From positions 62,001 through 126,000 of the forward strand of contig NZ_FPAY01000006.1 in NCBI RefSeq assembly GCF_900116495.1: a stretch of DNA of 64,000 nucleotides, given 5' to 3'. Below are positions 8,301 through 17,008 of the stretch, piece by piece (positions within the stretch are counted from its first letter, which is position 1; every line of letters starts with the position of its first letter). Under the pieces are notes generated by a model, which searched no databases, had not been told where the DNA came from, and was given only the letters and a program-made list of their open reading frames with translations. Made by a program: the position numbers and the translations under genes. Source of the stretch: Arthrobacter sp. ov118. Its GTDB lineage: Bacteria > Actinomycetota > Actinomycetes > Actinomycetales > Micrococcaceae.

Positions 8301-8977
8301 TGCTCCGACGTCAGGGCGAGGAAGCGCTCGCGGCGTTCCCGGAAAACCGGCAGGAGGTCCGGCAGCTTGTGGTGGCTGCGAAGGTAGTCGAAACCGCCGC
8401 CGGGCAGCGGGACTGTGGCGCCGAGGACCAGGGTGACGGCGGGATCGGGTGTAATGCCGGCCTTCAGGAGCTGGTCCCCGTAGGCCGCAAGCTGGAGCAG
8501 TGCCGTCACCTTGGCGTGGCGGGCCAGTTTCGTGTCGAACACGGCGTAGCTTCCGTCCGGCTGCCGCACCAGGAAGTCGGAGCGGCCGTGGAACTGGCCG
8601 TCGAAAAAGGCCGCTTGGAAGACGACGTCGGCGCCCGACCGCAGCGCCTCGATGGACTCGGCGTGTTTGGCCTCAAGAGTGGCCCGGTCCATGTTCTTGG
8701 CAGGGACGACGTCGTACACGCCGCGCCCGGAGGCCGGATCCCACGGGCCGAACTGCTCCACGAAACCGGCCAGGACCTTATGCTCGTGGACATCGCCGAG
8801 TCGGGCGGCGTACTTGAGCATCTCGTCCTCGCCGAAATCCGCCTTCGCGGTGCGGTCCAGTTTCTCGTCGAGTTTCCGGAGCAGCTGGTACTCGCAGCTC
8901 GCGGCCACCACAAGATCGCTCGCAGAGTAAATCAGGTCCGGTGCTGAGCCCGGCTCCTCAGGTTCAAGGAAAAACAC
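5306..8977 (-). CDS. TM0106-family RecB/Cas4-like nuclease fused to a DEDD-type exonuclease-like domain and an SF1 (UPF1/DNA2-like) helicase
   Basis: A 1223-residue predicted DNA repair or defence enzyme. Residues about 15-170 form a PD-(D/E)XK nuclease: GRSDF (D134), FDTK (D148, K150) and QLAAY. Cys28 before the fold and CGRCDYC (C243, C246, C249) after it match the four-cysteine iron-sulfur arrangement of Cas4, AddB and Dna2. Residues about 345-545 resemble the YprB/RNase H-like DEDD domain (FDFEGDP at D351/E353, VDLY near 456, YNEYDC at D531). An Ala-rich linker follows (about 555-605). The helicase has Walker A GPPGTGKT (852-859), Walker B VIDEAGQ, GDPQQLP, VDKFQGQE and RNRINVAVSR. It is a solo gene on the minus strand with a palindrome array at its 3' end. 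The domain reading is strong; the biological role is not known. Confidence 0.88.
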   Translation of the reverse strand: MFFLEPEEPGSAPDLIYSASDLVVAASCEYQLLRKLDEKLDRTAKADFGEDEMLKYAARLGDVHEHKVLAGFVEQFGPWDPASGRGVYDVVPAKNMDRATLEAKHAESIEALRSGADVVFQAAFFDGQFHGRSDFLVRQPDGSYAVFDTKLARHAKVTALLQLAAYGDQLLKAGITPDPAVTLVLGATVPLPGGGFDYLRSHHKLPDLLPVFRERRERFLALTSEHMAQPGPVGWGTAGITACGRCDYCQEMVKATDDLLLVARMNSTQRKALHARQIFTVKELAEADLAGANGALQRLQDQARMQNGTGTPDGSVRYAKDGAEHTISYRVIPENILAELPPPSPGDIFFDFEGDPLWQDSATGAWGLEYLFGVIEAPAAPGAPGIFRPFWAHSREAEKQAFLDFLDYVEKRRQDYPDMHVYHYAAYEKTALRKLSVVHVAGEDTVDGWLRDGLLVDLYQTVRNSLRISENSYSIKKLEPLYMGTRLRSGDVKDAGASVVAYAHYCQARDDGQTEDAERILTSISDYNEYDCLSTLELRDWLLRLAEERGIAPRAVTGGTGGGLSGSASAADGSAARAPAAPSADVSALPPSGEDAASDPALTPAEIALMTFAAPGNALPEDDRKAVAMLAAAVSYHRRERKSFWWAHFDRCENGPDTHDRDRNVFLVEAAEILDEWQQVGTKLPERRVKLTGTVSPGSDLREGSKWFRMYGVPLPAGLDGTGKDSAGRNGWFGTEILELGHDDGKDTVVIRDRLHRKIPPHNDLPVALTEDQPLATKSIEEALQALAGRVAVGLESSSLPKHPGLDLVRRRPPRLATGGPLPQQSVGPNRFIDAITEAVQDLDHSYLAVQGPPGTGKTHVGSHVIARLVERGWKVGVVGQSHAVVENLLTTAVTKAGVDPARVAKEVKHNGPLPWDRRTAKDVSAVLGSAGGALIGGTAWTMTGATVPPGSLDLLVIDEAGQFSLANTLAVAQASSRLLLLGDPQQLPQVSQGRHPEPVDESALGWISAGHATLPPELGYFLADSWRMNSKLCLAVSELSYEGRLRSAPAADRRQLAGVPAGIETVMVEHSGNTTSSPEEAAEVVRQVRRHLGLSWHTGDGTRPLAETDILVVAAYNAQVNTIRDALEGADLTGVRVGTVDKFQGQEAAVVIVSMACSAAAEAPRGMEFLLSRNRINVAVSRGQWRAVIVRAAELTNYLPTHPEGMEQLGGFIGLCQRSVRA

Positions 8978-9090
8978 TGTGCCCCCGTCGTTGTGGCCCC
9001 ATCTGGCTCCGTCGCCGGTGGTGACTGCCGCGTCGATCTCTTACTGCCAAGCTATCAAAGGCCACCGACAATCTGACCCGGCCCGCGGCC

Positions 9091-9126
9091 GCCGCCCTGA
9101 TCCGCGACGCCGCCCTGATCCGCGAC
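9091..9126. repeat. Two perfect tandem copies of an 18-bp unit upstream of tex
   Basis: GCCGCCCTGATCCGCGAC is repeated exactly at 9091-9108 and 9109-9126, ending 10 bases before the tex start codon, inside what should be its promoter or leader. An 18-bp unit keeps frame and may be a recent slippage duplication. Confidence 0.8.
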
Positions 9127-9136
9127 GTAGGGCAAA

Positions 9137-11698
9137 ATGGGAAGGGTGACCCAACTCCCGCAGCGCCCCGCCACACCCGCCTCCAGCCCGTCGGCCAGGA
9201 CCGGCACTCCGCAGACTCAGGAGTCCGGCATCGCCGCACAGATTGCCGGGGAACTCGGTGTGCAGGCCTGGCAGGTGAAGGCCGCCGTGGACTTGCTCGA
9301 CGCCGGATCCACCGTGCCCTTCATCGCCCGGTACCGCAAGGAAGCTACCGGAACCCTGGATGACACCCAGCTCCGCAATCTGGAGGAGCGGCTGCGGTAC
9401 CTCCGCGAACTCGAGGACCGCCGTCGGAGCATCCTCGAGGCGATTGCCGCCCAGGGCGCGTTGACCCCGGAACTGCAGGCCGCCGTCGTCGGGGCCGACA
9501 CGAAGTCGCGGCTCGAGGACATCTACCTCCCGTTCAAGACCAAGCGGCGCACCAAGGCGCAGATCGCCCGCGAAGCCGGGCTGGAGCCGCTCGCCGACGC
9601 CCTCCTGAAGCGCCCGGAGCTTGACCCGGAAAGCGAAGCCGCCAAATACTTCAACGCCGAACATTCGATCGGGGACACCGCTGCTGCGCTCGCCGGGGCC
9701 CGCTCCATCCTGGTTGAGCGTGTCGCCCAGGATGCGGATCTGGCCGAGACATTGCGGGAGCGGCTCTGGACGCAGGGCCGCATGGTCTCCCGGGTCAAGA
9801 AGGGCAAGGAGGCCGAGGGGCAGAAGTTCAAGGACTACTTCGAGTTTTCCCAGCAGCCGGCCGGGATGCCCTCGCACCGTGTTCTTGCGCTGCTGCGCGG
9901 GGAGAAGGACGGTGTGCTCGAATTGGACCTCGCAGAAGCAGCCCCCGACGACGACGCCGCCCTCACCGCCGCGCGCGGCCGTTACGAGGCCGCGGTGGCC
10001 AGGTTCCTCGGGGTTGCCGACCGCGGCCGGCCCGCCGATGCCTGGCTGCTGCAGACCGCCCAGCTGGCCTGGCGCTCACGGGTCCTGGCCCGCCTGACCG
10101 CAGATCTGCGCGGCCGGATGTTTGCCGCCGCCGAAGATGAGGCAGTGCGGGTGTTCGCCGCCAATCTGCGCGATGTGCTGCTCGCCGCTCCTGCCGGGAA
10201 CCGCGCCACCTTGGGCCTGGACCCGGGGCTCCGGACCGGGGTGAAGGTCGCGGTGGTCGACGGCACCGGCAAGGTGGTGGCAACGGACACGATCTACCCG
10301 CACGCCCCCGCCCGGAAATGGGACGAGGCGCTGCGGACCCTCGTGGGTCTGGCCAAGAAGCACGGCGTCCAACTCGTGGCGATCGGTAACGGCACGGCGT
10401 CCAGGGAGACGGACAAGCTTGCGGGGGACCTGATCAAGCAACTGTCCTCCGGATCGGACACCAAGGTGCAGAAAATCGTGGTGTCCGAGGCCGGCGCATC
10501 CGTGTACTCGGCGTCGGCGCTTGCCGCGGCCGAGCTGCCGGGCATGGACGTGTCCCTGCGGGGTGCCGTCTCGATCGCCCGGAGGCTGCAGGACCCGCTC
10601 GCAGAGCTCGTGAAGATCGAGCCGAAGTCGATCGGCGTCGGGCAGTACCAGCATGACGTCACGGCCGCGAAGCTGGACCGCAGCCTGGACGCTGTGGTCG
10701 AGGACTGCGTGAATGCCGTGGGCGTCGACGTCAACACGGCCTCGCCGGCGCTGCTGAGCCGGGTGGCCGGCGTCGGGCCGCTGCTGAGCGAAAACATCGT
10801 GGCCTACCGCAATGAGCACGGCCCGTTCGCGAAGCGAAGCGAGCTGAAGAAGGTTCCGCGGCTTGGCGCCAAGGCGTTCGAGCAGTGTGCAGGCTTCCTG
10901 CGGATCACCGGGGGCGCGGAGCCGCTGGATGCCTCCAGCGTGCACCCGGAGGCCTACCCGGTGGCGCGGAAAATCAAGGCCGCCGCCGGGAAGGGGCTGG
11001 CTTCTGCCCTGAACCCGCAGGACTTCGTGGACGGCTCCTTCGGCCTGCCCACGGTGCAGGACATCATCGCCGAGCTCGAGAAACCCGGCCGTGACCCACG
11101 TCCGGCGTTCGCGGCGGCTGCGTTCTCCGAAGGGATTGAGAAGATCTCCGACCTGAGGCCCGGCATGGTGCTGGAGGGCACCGTGACCAACGTGGCGGCG
11201 TTCGGCGCGTTCGTCGACGTCGGGGTGCACCAGGACGGGCTGGTGCACGTGTCCGCGCTCGCCAACCGGTTCGTGTCTGATCCGCGCGAAGTGGTGAAGT
11301 CGGGGCAGGTGGTCCGGGTCAAGGTGCTGGAAGCGGATCCGGAGCGGAAGCGCATCTCGCTCACGCTACGGCTCGACGACGAACCTGCGGTTTCCGGGGG
11401 CGGCGCACCTTCGTCCGGGGGCCGGGGGAGCGGTCGGTCTGCGTCGCAGCCTGGCGCGTCGCAGCCGGGCGGGTCGCGGCCAGCCGGGTCGCAGCCAGCC
11501 CAGCAGCGGCAGCCCCAAATCGGTCAGCAACGGGACGGACGAGCCCAGGCCGGTCAGCAGGCCCGGCAGTCGCAGCCCGCGAAGGCGGCCGGGCGGCAGT
11601 CCCAGCCGCAGCGGTCGGGCTCCCAGCCGAGGCCCACGCCGTCGCCGGTCAACACGGCGATGGCTGAGGCGCTCCGGCAAGCGGGCCTGGCTAAGTAG
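9137..11698 (+). CDS. tex: Tex-family RNA-binding transcription accessory protein
   Basis: An 853-residue cytosolic nucleic-acid-binding protein. It has the N-terminal helical Tex domain (about residues 30-330, with FIARYRKEATG), a YqgF/RNase H-like fold (LGLDPGLRTGVKVAVVD near 358), a helix-hairpin-helix pair (about 530-640, VNTASPALLSRVAGVGP) and one S1 RNA-binding domain (about 672-745). A 105-residue tail rich in Ser, Gln, Pro, Arg and Gly follows, with ASQPG-like repeats, longer and less ordered than in model Tex proteins. Start choice is the ATG at 9137; a GTG three codons later is also possible. Tex is broadly conserved and linked to transcription and stress functions. It stands alone, divergent from the nuclease-helicase. 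Confidence 0.93.
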   Translation: MGRVTQLPQRPATPASSPSARTGTPQTQESGIAAQIAGELGVQAWQVKAAVDLLDAGSTVPFIARYRKEATGTLDDTQLRNLEERLRYLRELEDRRRSILEAIAAQGALTPELQAAVVGADTKSRLEDIYLPFKTKRRTKAQIAREAGLEPLADALLKRPELDPESEAAKYFNAEHSIGDTAAALAGARSILVERVAQDADLAETLRERLWTQGRMVSRVKKGKEAEGQKFKDYFEFSQQPAGMPSHRVLALLRGEKDGVLELDLAEAAPDDDAALTAARGRYEAAVARFLGVADRGRPADAWLLQTAQLAWRSRVLARLTADLRGRMFAAAEDEAVRVFAANLRDVLLAAPAGNRATLGLDPGLRTGVKVAVVDGTGKVVATDTIYPHAPARKWDEALRTLVGLAKKHGVQLVAIGNGTASRETDKLAGDLIKQLSSGSDTKVQKIVVSEAGASVYSASALAAAELPGMDVSLRGAVSIARRLQDPLAELVKIEPKSIGVGQYQHDVTAAKLDRSLDAVVEDCVNAVGVDVNTASPALLSRVAGVGPLLSENIVAYRNEHGPFAKRSELKKVPRLGAKAFEQCAGFLRITGGAEPLDASSVHPEAYPVARKIKAAAGKGLASALNPQDFVDGSFGLPTVQDIIAELEKPGRDPRPAFAAAAFSEGIEKISDLRPGMVLEGTVTNVAAFGAFVDVGVHQDGLVHVSALANRFVSDPREVVKSGQVVRVKVLEADPERKRISLTLRLDDEPAVSGGGAPSSGGRGSGRSASQPGASQPGGSRPAGSQPAQQRQPQIGQQRDGRAQAGQQARQSQPAKAAGRQSQPQRSGSQPRPTPSPVNTAMAEALRQAGLAK

Positions 11699-11788
11699 CT
11701 TTCCTGTTCGAAGCCGTCACCGGGAGGGCATCGGGTTTGGGCGCCGGCTCAGCGTGCCAGCTGCGCCGGTGACCGGCGGCCCGGGAGT

Positions 11789-12187
11789 TCAGCCCATGAA
11801 TTCGTTGAGGGCCAGAACGTTGCCTTCAGGGTCCATCAGGAAGGCCGACTTGACCTGGCCGAAGTCTATGATGTCGCCGGCCACGTTTCCCTCGGTCCCG
11901 CCGAAGCTGGCCGGGGATGGTGGCTGGAAGTTGGCGCCACGGGCCTTAAGTGAAGTGACCAATTCCTCGATACCGGTGACCATGAAACTGATGATCGGAT
12001 AGGACGGCGGAACCCGGTCTGGGATCTCGCTGAGGGCAATGGTGGATCCGCCGGCGGCCCCGAAAACCATGGGGTCCTCGGCAGGGCCGGAGAGAAGGTC
12101 GAGGCCGAGGACGTCCCGGTAGAAAGCGCGTGCGCGGTCTCCGTTTTGTGCCGGCAGGATCGGATTGACGTAGAAACGGTGGAGCAT
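11789..12187 (-). CDS. VOC-family (glyoxalase/bleomycin-resistance fold) protein
   Basis: A 132-residue single VOC domain: opening strand HRFYVNPILPAQNGDRARAF, then FYRDVLGLDL, and closing KSAFLMDPEGNVLALNEF, the usual beta-alpha-beta-beta-beta modules. The start at 12187 (MLHRF) is preferred over an upstream frame because an AAGGAGG Shine-Dalgarno lies 9 bases before it. VOC proteins include glyoxalases, dioxygenases and antibiotic-binding proteins; nothing visible decides among them. It is transcribed toward the tex 3' end and is not obviously in an operon. Confidence 0.85.
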   Translation of the reverse strand: MLHRFYVNPILPAQNGDRARAFYRDVLGLDLLSGPAEDPMVFGAAGGSTIALSEIPDRVPPSYPIISFMVTGIEELVTSLKARGANFQPPSPASFGGTEGNVAGDIIDFGQVKSAFLMDPEGNVLALNEFMG

Positions 12188-12288
12188 GCCGGGCCTCCTC
12201 CTTGGCAGAGCGCTTGCTGACACTTCCATCGTTGCAGAATTCGCGCGGCTTCGGAGGCGTTCTTTGCGCCACGCCGTTGTCGCTCTTG

Positions 12289-12328
12289 CTGCGGCCGCGC
12301 CGGACTGCGGCCGCGCCGGACTGCGGCC
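12289..12328. repeat. 2.5 copies of a 16-bp GC-rich tandem repeat
   Basis: The unit CTGCGGCCGCGCCGGA starts at 12289 and 12305, with a half copy from 12321. It lies in the 199-base gap between the VOC gene start and the hldE stop. No function is visible. Confidence 0.75.
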
Positions 12329-12386
12329 AGGCCGCGGTGGTCTATTTCAACCCTAGTAGACCCTGCTGGTCCACGACCTGACGCAG

Positions 12387-13943
12387 CTAGGCTTCCGGAA
12401 TCGGCGCACCTTCCCCGTTGCGGATGCGCTGCACCATGGCCGTGGTGGAACGTTCGGGAACGTAATCGAGGATGATCACCCTGCCGCCGTAGGTTTCCAC
12501 CGCCTCAGTTTCCGCCAGCATCTCAGGTGTGTAGTCGCCGCCTTTGGCATAGATCTCCGGGCGCAGCTGTTCGATCAGTGGAATCGGAGTGGGAGTGTCG
12601 AAGACAGTTACGTAGTCCACGCAGCTCAGGGCCGCAATCACGGCGGCTCGGTCGGCGACGCTGTTGATCGGACGGCCCGGTCCCTTGAGCCTCCGCACCG
12701 AATCGTCGCTGTTCAGCGCTACGACCAGGATGTCACCCAACTGTTTGGCCTGGTTGAGGTAGCGGGTGTGGCCGCGGTGCAGGACGTCGAAGCAGCCGTT
12801 GGTCAGAACTACGCGCTGCCCGTCGCCGCGGTGTGCCCGGATATGCCGTTCCAGTTCATCAGCGCTCAATGCCGTGTCCGCGAAGCTTTCCAGGTACCGG
12901 CTCAACTCGTCGGTGCCGCAAACTGACGTTCCCGGATGATGGACCACCACGTCCGCAGCCGCCTGCGCCAAGTCGAGACTGGCCGTCAGCGGGAGCGAAG
13001 CGGCACGGGCCAGGGTCAGGGCTGCCACGAAGGTGTCCCCAGCACCCGAAGCCTGTTTCTCGGTGGCCGGCCGCGCCCATGTCCGGTGCGTGTTTCCGGT
13101 GGCAGGGATGAGGACAGTGCCGTCCCGGTCCAGGGTGACCACGACGGCGTTCGCCCCGGTCTCCTGCAAAAGTCGGCCTCCGTGTCTGACCACCGTTGCC
13201 GCACGCTCCGGGCCGTTGCCAAGCCGAACATCCAGCAGCTTCGCCGCTTCCTGTGCGTTTGGGGTAACGAGGTCCGGTCCGAGTCTCGCCCACGGGCGCG
13301 GATCGTGTGCATCCACTACAACCAGGGTGTCCTGGCTCCGCCCGGCAAGCGATTCGATGAGCCGGGTCCGGACCTTCCCGTCGAGGATGCCCATTCCGTA
13401 GTCGCAAATCACCACTGCATCCCGGTGTTTGACGGCGGCTGGCACAGCTGTTGCGAGGGTCGCCAGGGCGTCGGGCGGGACTGTTGCGGTGGAATCATCG
13501 AAACGGAGCAGGACCTGGCCGCCGCTGCTGATCCGAATCTTGGTCGTGGTCACGAGATCCGGGTGTTCATACAGCAGAATGGTGTCCACGCCCGCGGCGG
13601 CGAGTTGCCGCCTGAGTTCCACCCCGGCGTCGTCCGTTCCAACGACGCCGGCTACGCTGACACTTGCGCCGAGGGCGGCGAGATTCATGGCTGTGTTGGC
13701 GGCACCGCCCGGGGCGAAATCCCGGCGCTGTATGTCCACCACGGGCGCCGGAGCCTCCCGGCACATCCTGTCGATCGAGCCGCTCCACCAGCCGTCGAGC
13801 ATGAAATCGCCCACCACCACGATGGAGGCGCGTTCTTCGGCGAGCCTTCGCGGAAGCCAGGCGGCAAGGCCCCGCTGCTCGGAAAGCGCCAAGTCGCCGT
13901 CGCGGTTAAGCCCGTCAGCACCCGTTGACCCGATGCCGCTCAT
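12387..13943 (-). CDS. hldE: Bifunctional heptose-7-phosphate kinase / heptose-1-phosphate nucleotidyltransferase (HldE/RfaE-like)
   Basis: A 518-residue fusion. The N-terminal PfkB/ribokinase domain (about residues 35-345) has the adenosine-kinase-type GGAANTAMNLAALG glycine run and the catalytic SGAGDTF near 300. The C-terminal nucleotidyltransferase domain (about 375-515) has LTNGCFDVLHRGHTRYL with the HxGH adenylyl-transfer motif, and KGGDY. HldE makes ADP-D-glycero-beta-D-manno-heptose for lipopolysaccharide in Gram-negatives. Here it sits beside two family 9 glycosyltransferases in an actinobacterium, so a heptose-bearing wall glycan or exopolysaccharide is likely (inference). It overlaps the upstream aldehyde dehydrogenase gene by 4 bases (ATGA), indicating coupled translation. 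GmhA and GmhB homologues are not in the window. Confidence 0.88.
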   Translation of the reverse strand: MSGIGSTGADGLNRDGDLALSEQRGLAAWLPRRLAEERASIVVVGDFMLDGWWSGSIDRMCREAPAPVVDIQRRDFAPGGAANTAMNLAALGASVSVAGVVGTDDAGVELRRQLAAAGVDTILLYEHPDLVTTTKIRISSGGQVLLRFDDSTATVPPDALATLATAVPAAVKHRDAVVICDYGMGILDGKVRTRLIESLAGRSQDTLVVVDAHDPRPWARLGPDLVTPNAQEAAKLLDVRLGNGPERAATVVRHGGRLLQETGANAVVVTLDRDGTVLIPATGNTHRTWARPATEKQASGAGDTFVAALTLARAASLPLTASLDLAQAAADVVVHHPGTSVCGTDELSRYLESFADTALSADELERHIRAHRGDGQRVVLTNGCFDVLHRGHTRYLNQAKQLGDILVVALNSDDSVRRLKGPGRPINSVADRAAVIAALSCVDYVTVFDTPTPIPLIEQLRPEIYAKGGDYTPEMLAETEAVETYGGRVIILDYVPERSTTAMVQRIRNGEGAPIPEA

Positions 13944-15397
13944 GATTCCTCCCCTCCGGCCAGCGCCGCTTCCGCGGCCAGTCCGCTTTCGCTGTCCGGT
14001 GCAGGGGTCGGCGGAACGGCGATATGCACCACTTTCACCCTGGTGAACTCGTCCAGCAGCTCCGGTCCGTAACCAAAACCGTGGCCGCTTTCACCGCGGG
14101 GCTCTGCGGACCCGCCCGGAGCTCCGCCGAATACTTCATTGACTTTCACAGTTCCCACCGGAAGCGCCGCCACTGCCTGCTGGGCGTGGGCGATGCTGCC
14201 GGTGAGGACGCTGGCGGCCAGTCCATAGCGGCCAGCCGCGGCGCGCCGGAGCCCTTCCTCAAAGCTGTCCACCACGCACACCGGCGCGACCGGGCCAAAC
14301 GTCTCCTCGACCATGACATCCATGGCGTCGGTGCAGTCCAGGAGCACCGTGGCCGGGTAGAAAGCGCCAGGCCCGTCCGGGACCGTGCCGCCCTCCGCTG
14401 CCCGCGCGCCCAGCAGCAGCGCCCCGGCCACGTGCCGGTGCACGGCGTCGCGCATCCGGGTGTCCACCAGAGGGGCAAGCCTGTTATCAAGGTTACGGTC
14501 CTGGGCCTGCTCCACCAGTGCTTTGCAGAAGCGTTCGGCGATGGCCCGGTGGACGTAAATCCGCTCCACCGACGTGCAGATCTGCCCGGTGTTGCTGAAG
14601 GCCCCGATCGCCGCCTGTTCCGCGGCCCACGTTGGGTCCACGTCCTCGTCCACCAGCAGCGGATCGTTGCCGCCGTTTTCCCTGATTACATGGGCCCCCG
14701 TCAGCACGGCGGCGCGTGCGATGCGGGCGCCCGTTTCGCTGGATCCCACGTGCGCGAACATGTCCACGTCCAATTGCTGCGTGAGGAGGTCGCCGAGGCC
14801 GGCCCCTCCGGTCAGGGTGAGCAACACGTCGGGCGGAAAGATCGGTGACAGCACCTCTCCCAGCCGCCCGCCAAGGTGCGGGCAGCGCTCGCTCGGCTTG
14901 TGGATGGCGGTGTTGCCGGTGACCAGGGCGGCGCCGATGAGCCCGCAGGCGACGGCGACGGGATCGTTCCAGGGCGTCAGCAGCACAGCCACTCCCCGGG
15001 GCTCGGCGATGGTGTAATCGGCTGCGAGTACGTTGCCGCGCAGGCTGTGGCCTCGGTGGACGGGACCGAGCTCGGCGTATTGCTCCAGTGCGGATACGCC
15101 CGCGGCAATACCGGCGAGGGCTTCCCCCACCGGACGCCCCGTTTCCTGCGCGTTCAGTTCAGCCAGTTCCGCCGCCGCTGCAGCCAGGGCCGCAGCGGCC
15201 GCGCGCAGCAGTTTTCCCCGCTCCGCCGGAGCGGTGGCGCCCCAGCCCGGCTGGGCAGCGCGGACAGCCGCCATGGCCCTCGCCACATCCTCCGTCCCTG
15301 CCGCGGCAAGGCGGCCGACGGTTTCGCCAGTCCTGGGATTCAGGATGGTGTGCATGTCCCTTGCATTGGCCAGCCCGCTGGCGATGGTCGTTTGCAT
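13940..15397 (-). CDS. Aldehyde dehydrogenase family protein
   Basis: A 485-residue NAD(P)-dependent aldehyde dehydrogenase. Visible parts are the substrate/cofactor stretch LTPWNDPVAVA, the region with the catalytic Glu (VIRENGGNDPLL, where ELGG is usual), the catalytic Cys in SNTGQICTSVERI and the late motif EETFGPVAPV. The start at 15397 is favoured by a GAGGAG ribosome site 6-7 bases ahead; a longer frame reaching 15484 lacks one. It is the first gene of a two-gene unit with hldE and diverges from a family 9 glycosyltransferase. Its substrate could be an aldehyde of the heptose/glycan pathway, but nothing in the protein shows that. The ELGG-to-ENGG change is unusual. Confidence 0.88.
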   Translation of the reverse strand: MQTTIASGLANARDMHTILNPRTGETVGRLAAAGTEDVARAMAAVRAAQPGWGATAPAERGKLLRAAAAALAAAAAELAELNAQETGRPVGEALAGIAAGVSALEQYAELGPVHRGHSLRGNVLAADYTIAEPRGVAVLLTPWNDPVAVACGLIGAALVTGNTAIHKPSERCPHLGGRLGEVLSPIFPPDVLLTLTGGAGLGDLLTQQLDVDMFAHVGSSETGARIARAAVLTGAHVIRENGGNDPLLVDEDVDPTWAAEQAAIGAFSNTGQICTSVERIYVHRAIAERFCKALVEQAQDRNLDNRLAPLVDTRMRDAVHRHVAGALLLGARAAEGGTVPDGPGAFYPATVLLDCTDAMDVMVEETFGPVAPVCVVDSFEEGLRRAAAGRYGLAASVLTGSIAHAQQAVAALPVGTVKVNEVFGGAPGGSAEPRGESGHGFGYGPELLDEFTRVKVVHIAVPPTPAPDSESGLAAEAALAGGEES

Positions 15398-15687
15398 GTG
15401 GCTCCTCACTGTGGTTCGCGGGCACCGTCTGGCCAGACGCACTGGCGTAAGAGACAACCGGTGAGCATTGCCGGGCAAATTCAACTGGCCTCTCTAGGGG
15501 ATCCGTACCCCCGCGCCGACGGAATTACACGCACCAGCACGAGTTTTCCAAGCCGGCCGGCGACTCTTGCTGGCTAGACTGGCGGGCTTCGTGGACGAAG
15601 CTGGCGGGATGGTGCCGGCGCCCCGTATGGTGGCTCCCACGGACTCCACACCGACGTGAGCTGTCCGGAGCCGAGGGGGCGAAAACC

Positions 15688-16932
15688 ATGGAACTCTTCA
15701 ACGCCGACTTCGGCGGAGCACGCATCATTGGTCAGGGAGTCGGCCCTGTCCTGGAGCCCTTCAGCGGTGTGTCCCGCATTGCAGTGCTCCGGGGCGGCGG
15801 CCTCGGTGACCTGATGTTTGCGCTTCCCGCGGTCGCGGCACTCAAGGCCGCTTACCCGGAGGCCAGCATCACGCTGCTGGGCGCACCGGTCCATGCGGAG
15901 CTGCTGTCGCAGACCCTGGGACCGGTGGACGAGACCGTGGTTTTGCCCTTCTCCGAAGGTATCCGGCCCGGCCCGGAAGATGACGGCGAACTGGAAGAGT
16001 TCTTCGCGGCGATGCGTGCCCGGAACTTTGACCTGGCCGTCCAGGTGCACGGCGGGGGACGGTACTCCAACCCGTTCCTGCTCCGGCTTGGGGCGCGGCA
16101 TACGGTGGGCACCAGGACCGCGGACGCGGCGCCGTTGGAGCGGACCGTGCCGTACCTGTACTACCAACATGAACCGCTCCGAGCCCTCGAGGTGGCAGGA
16201 TTCGCCGGCGCCCCACCGCGCGAGCTGGAAGCCCGGCTGCAGGCGCTCCCGGAACTCAGGCGGGAGATTGAGCATCAGCCCCCGCCGCACAATAACCTTC
16301 TGCCGTACCACTCTCCGGAGCCGGACAACGGACAGCATGACCGCCGGGTGCTCGTGATCCATCCCGGCGCGACAGACCCCCGCCGCCGCTGGCCGGCGGA
16401 ACGCTTCGGGGCGGTGGCCCGGAAGGCAGCCGATGACGGTTTCCGGGTTTTCGTTGTGGGCGACCACAGTGAAAAGGAACTGGCCGAATCGGTGGTGGCG
16501 TACGCTGTCGAGCATTCCCGTTCAGGGCGGCCTCATCCAGTGCAGGCCGGCGCATCCAATGGAGGCCACCCGGCAATCGAGTCCTTGGCCGGCAAGCTCA
16601 GCCTGGGCGAACTGGCCGCACTGCTGTCGGACTGCAGCCTAATGGTGGCGAACGACAGCGGACCGCGCCACATCGCCCAAGCCTTGGGCACCCCCACCGT
16701 GGGCATCTACTGGGTAGGCAACGCCATCAACGCCGCTCCGCTGGGGCGCAGCCTGCACCGGATCCACCTCGGCTGGGAGACGAACTGCGAGGTGTGCGGC
16801 ATCGACGTGACACAGGTCGGGTGGGCCGCCGCCCGGTGCATCCATGACGAGTCCACCGTGAAGGCCATCGACCCTGCAGAGGTTTATGAGGATGTCCTCC
16901 AGCTCACGGCCACGAGTCCTCGTCCTCGGTAG
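15688..16932 (+). CDS. Glycosyltransferase family 9 (heptosyltransferase-like) protein
   Basis: A 414-residue GT-B enzyme. The N-terminal domain starts with IAVLRGGGLGDLMFALPAVA, the ADP-heptose-type LGD(x)(L/V)(x)TP equivalent. The C-terminal domain has VIHPGATDPRRRWPAERF and the donor-binding MVANDSGPRHIAQALGTPTVGIYW. GT9 enzymes transfer heptose or related sugars at the cytoplasmic face of the membrane. A ribosome site (GAGGGGGCG) precedes the ATG. The C-terminal part is Cys-containing (ETNCEVCGI and AARCIH), suggesting possible metal binding. It is divergent from the ALDH-hldE pair and 76 bases upstream of a second GT9 gene, so both probably use the nucleotide-heptose made by HldE. Confidence 0.88.
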   Translation: MELFNADFGGARIIGQGVGPVLEPFSGVSRIAVLRGGGLGDLMFALPAVAALKAAYPEASITLLGAPVHAELLSQTLGPVDETVVLPFSEGIRPGPEDDGELEEFFAAMRARNFDLAVQVHGGGRYSNPFLLRLGARHTVGTRTADAAPLERTVPYLYYQHEPLRALEVAGFAGAPPRELEARLQALPELRREIEHQPPPHNNLLPYHSPEPDNGQHDRRVLVIHPGATDPRRRWPAERFGAVARKAADDGFRVFVVGDHSEKELAESVVAYAVEHSRSGRPHPVQAGASNGGHPAIESLAGKLSLGELAALLSDCSLMVANDSGPRHIAQALGTPTVGIYWVGNAINAAPLGRSLHRIHLGWETNCEVCGIDVTQVGWAAARCIHDESTVKAIDPAEVYEDVLQLTATSPRPR

Positions 16933-17008
16933 CCCACCGTCTACTTCGTGGCGTTAGACTCCTCACAGGCGGCGTCCGCCAGGGGCCCCACGAGGGGAAA
17001 GACGGCAG

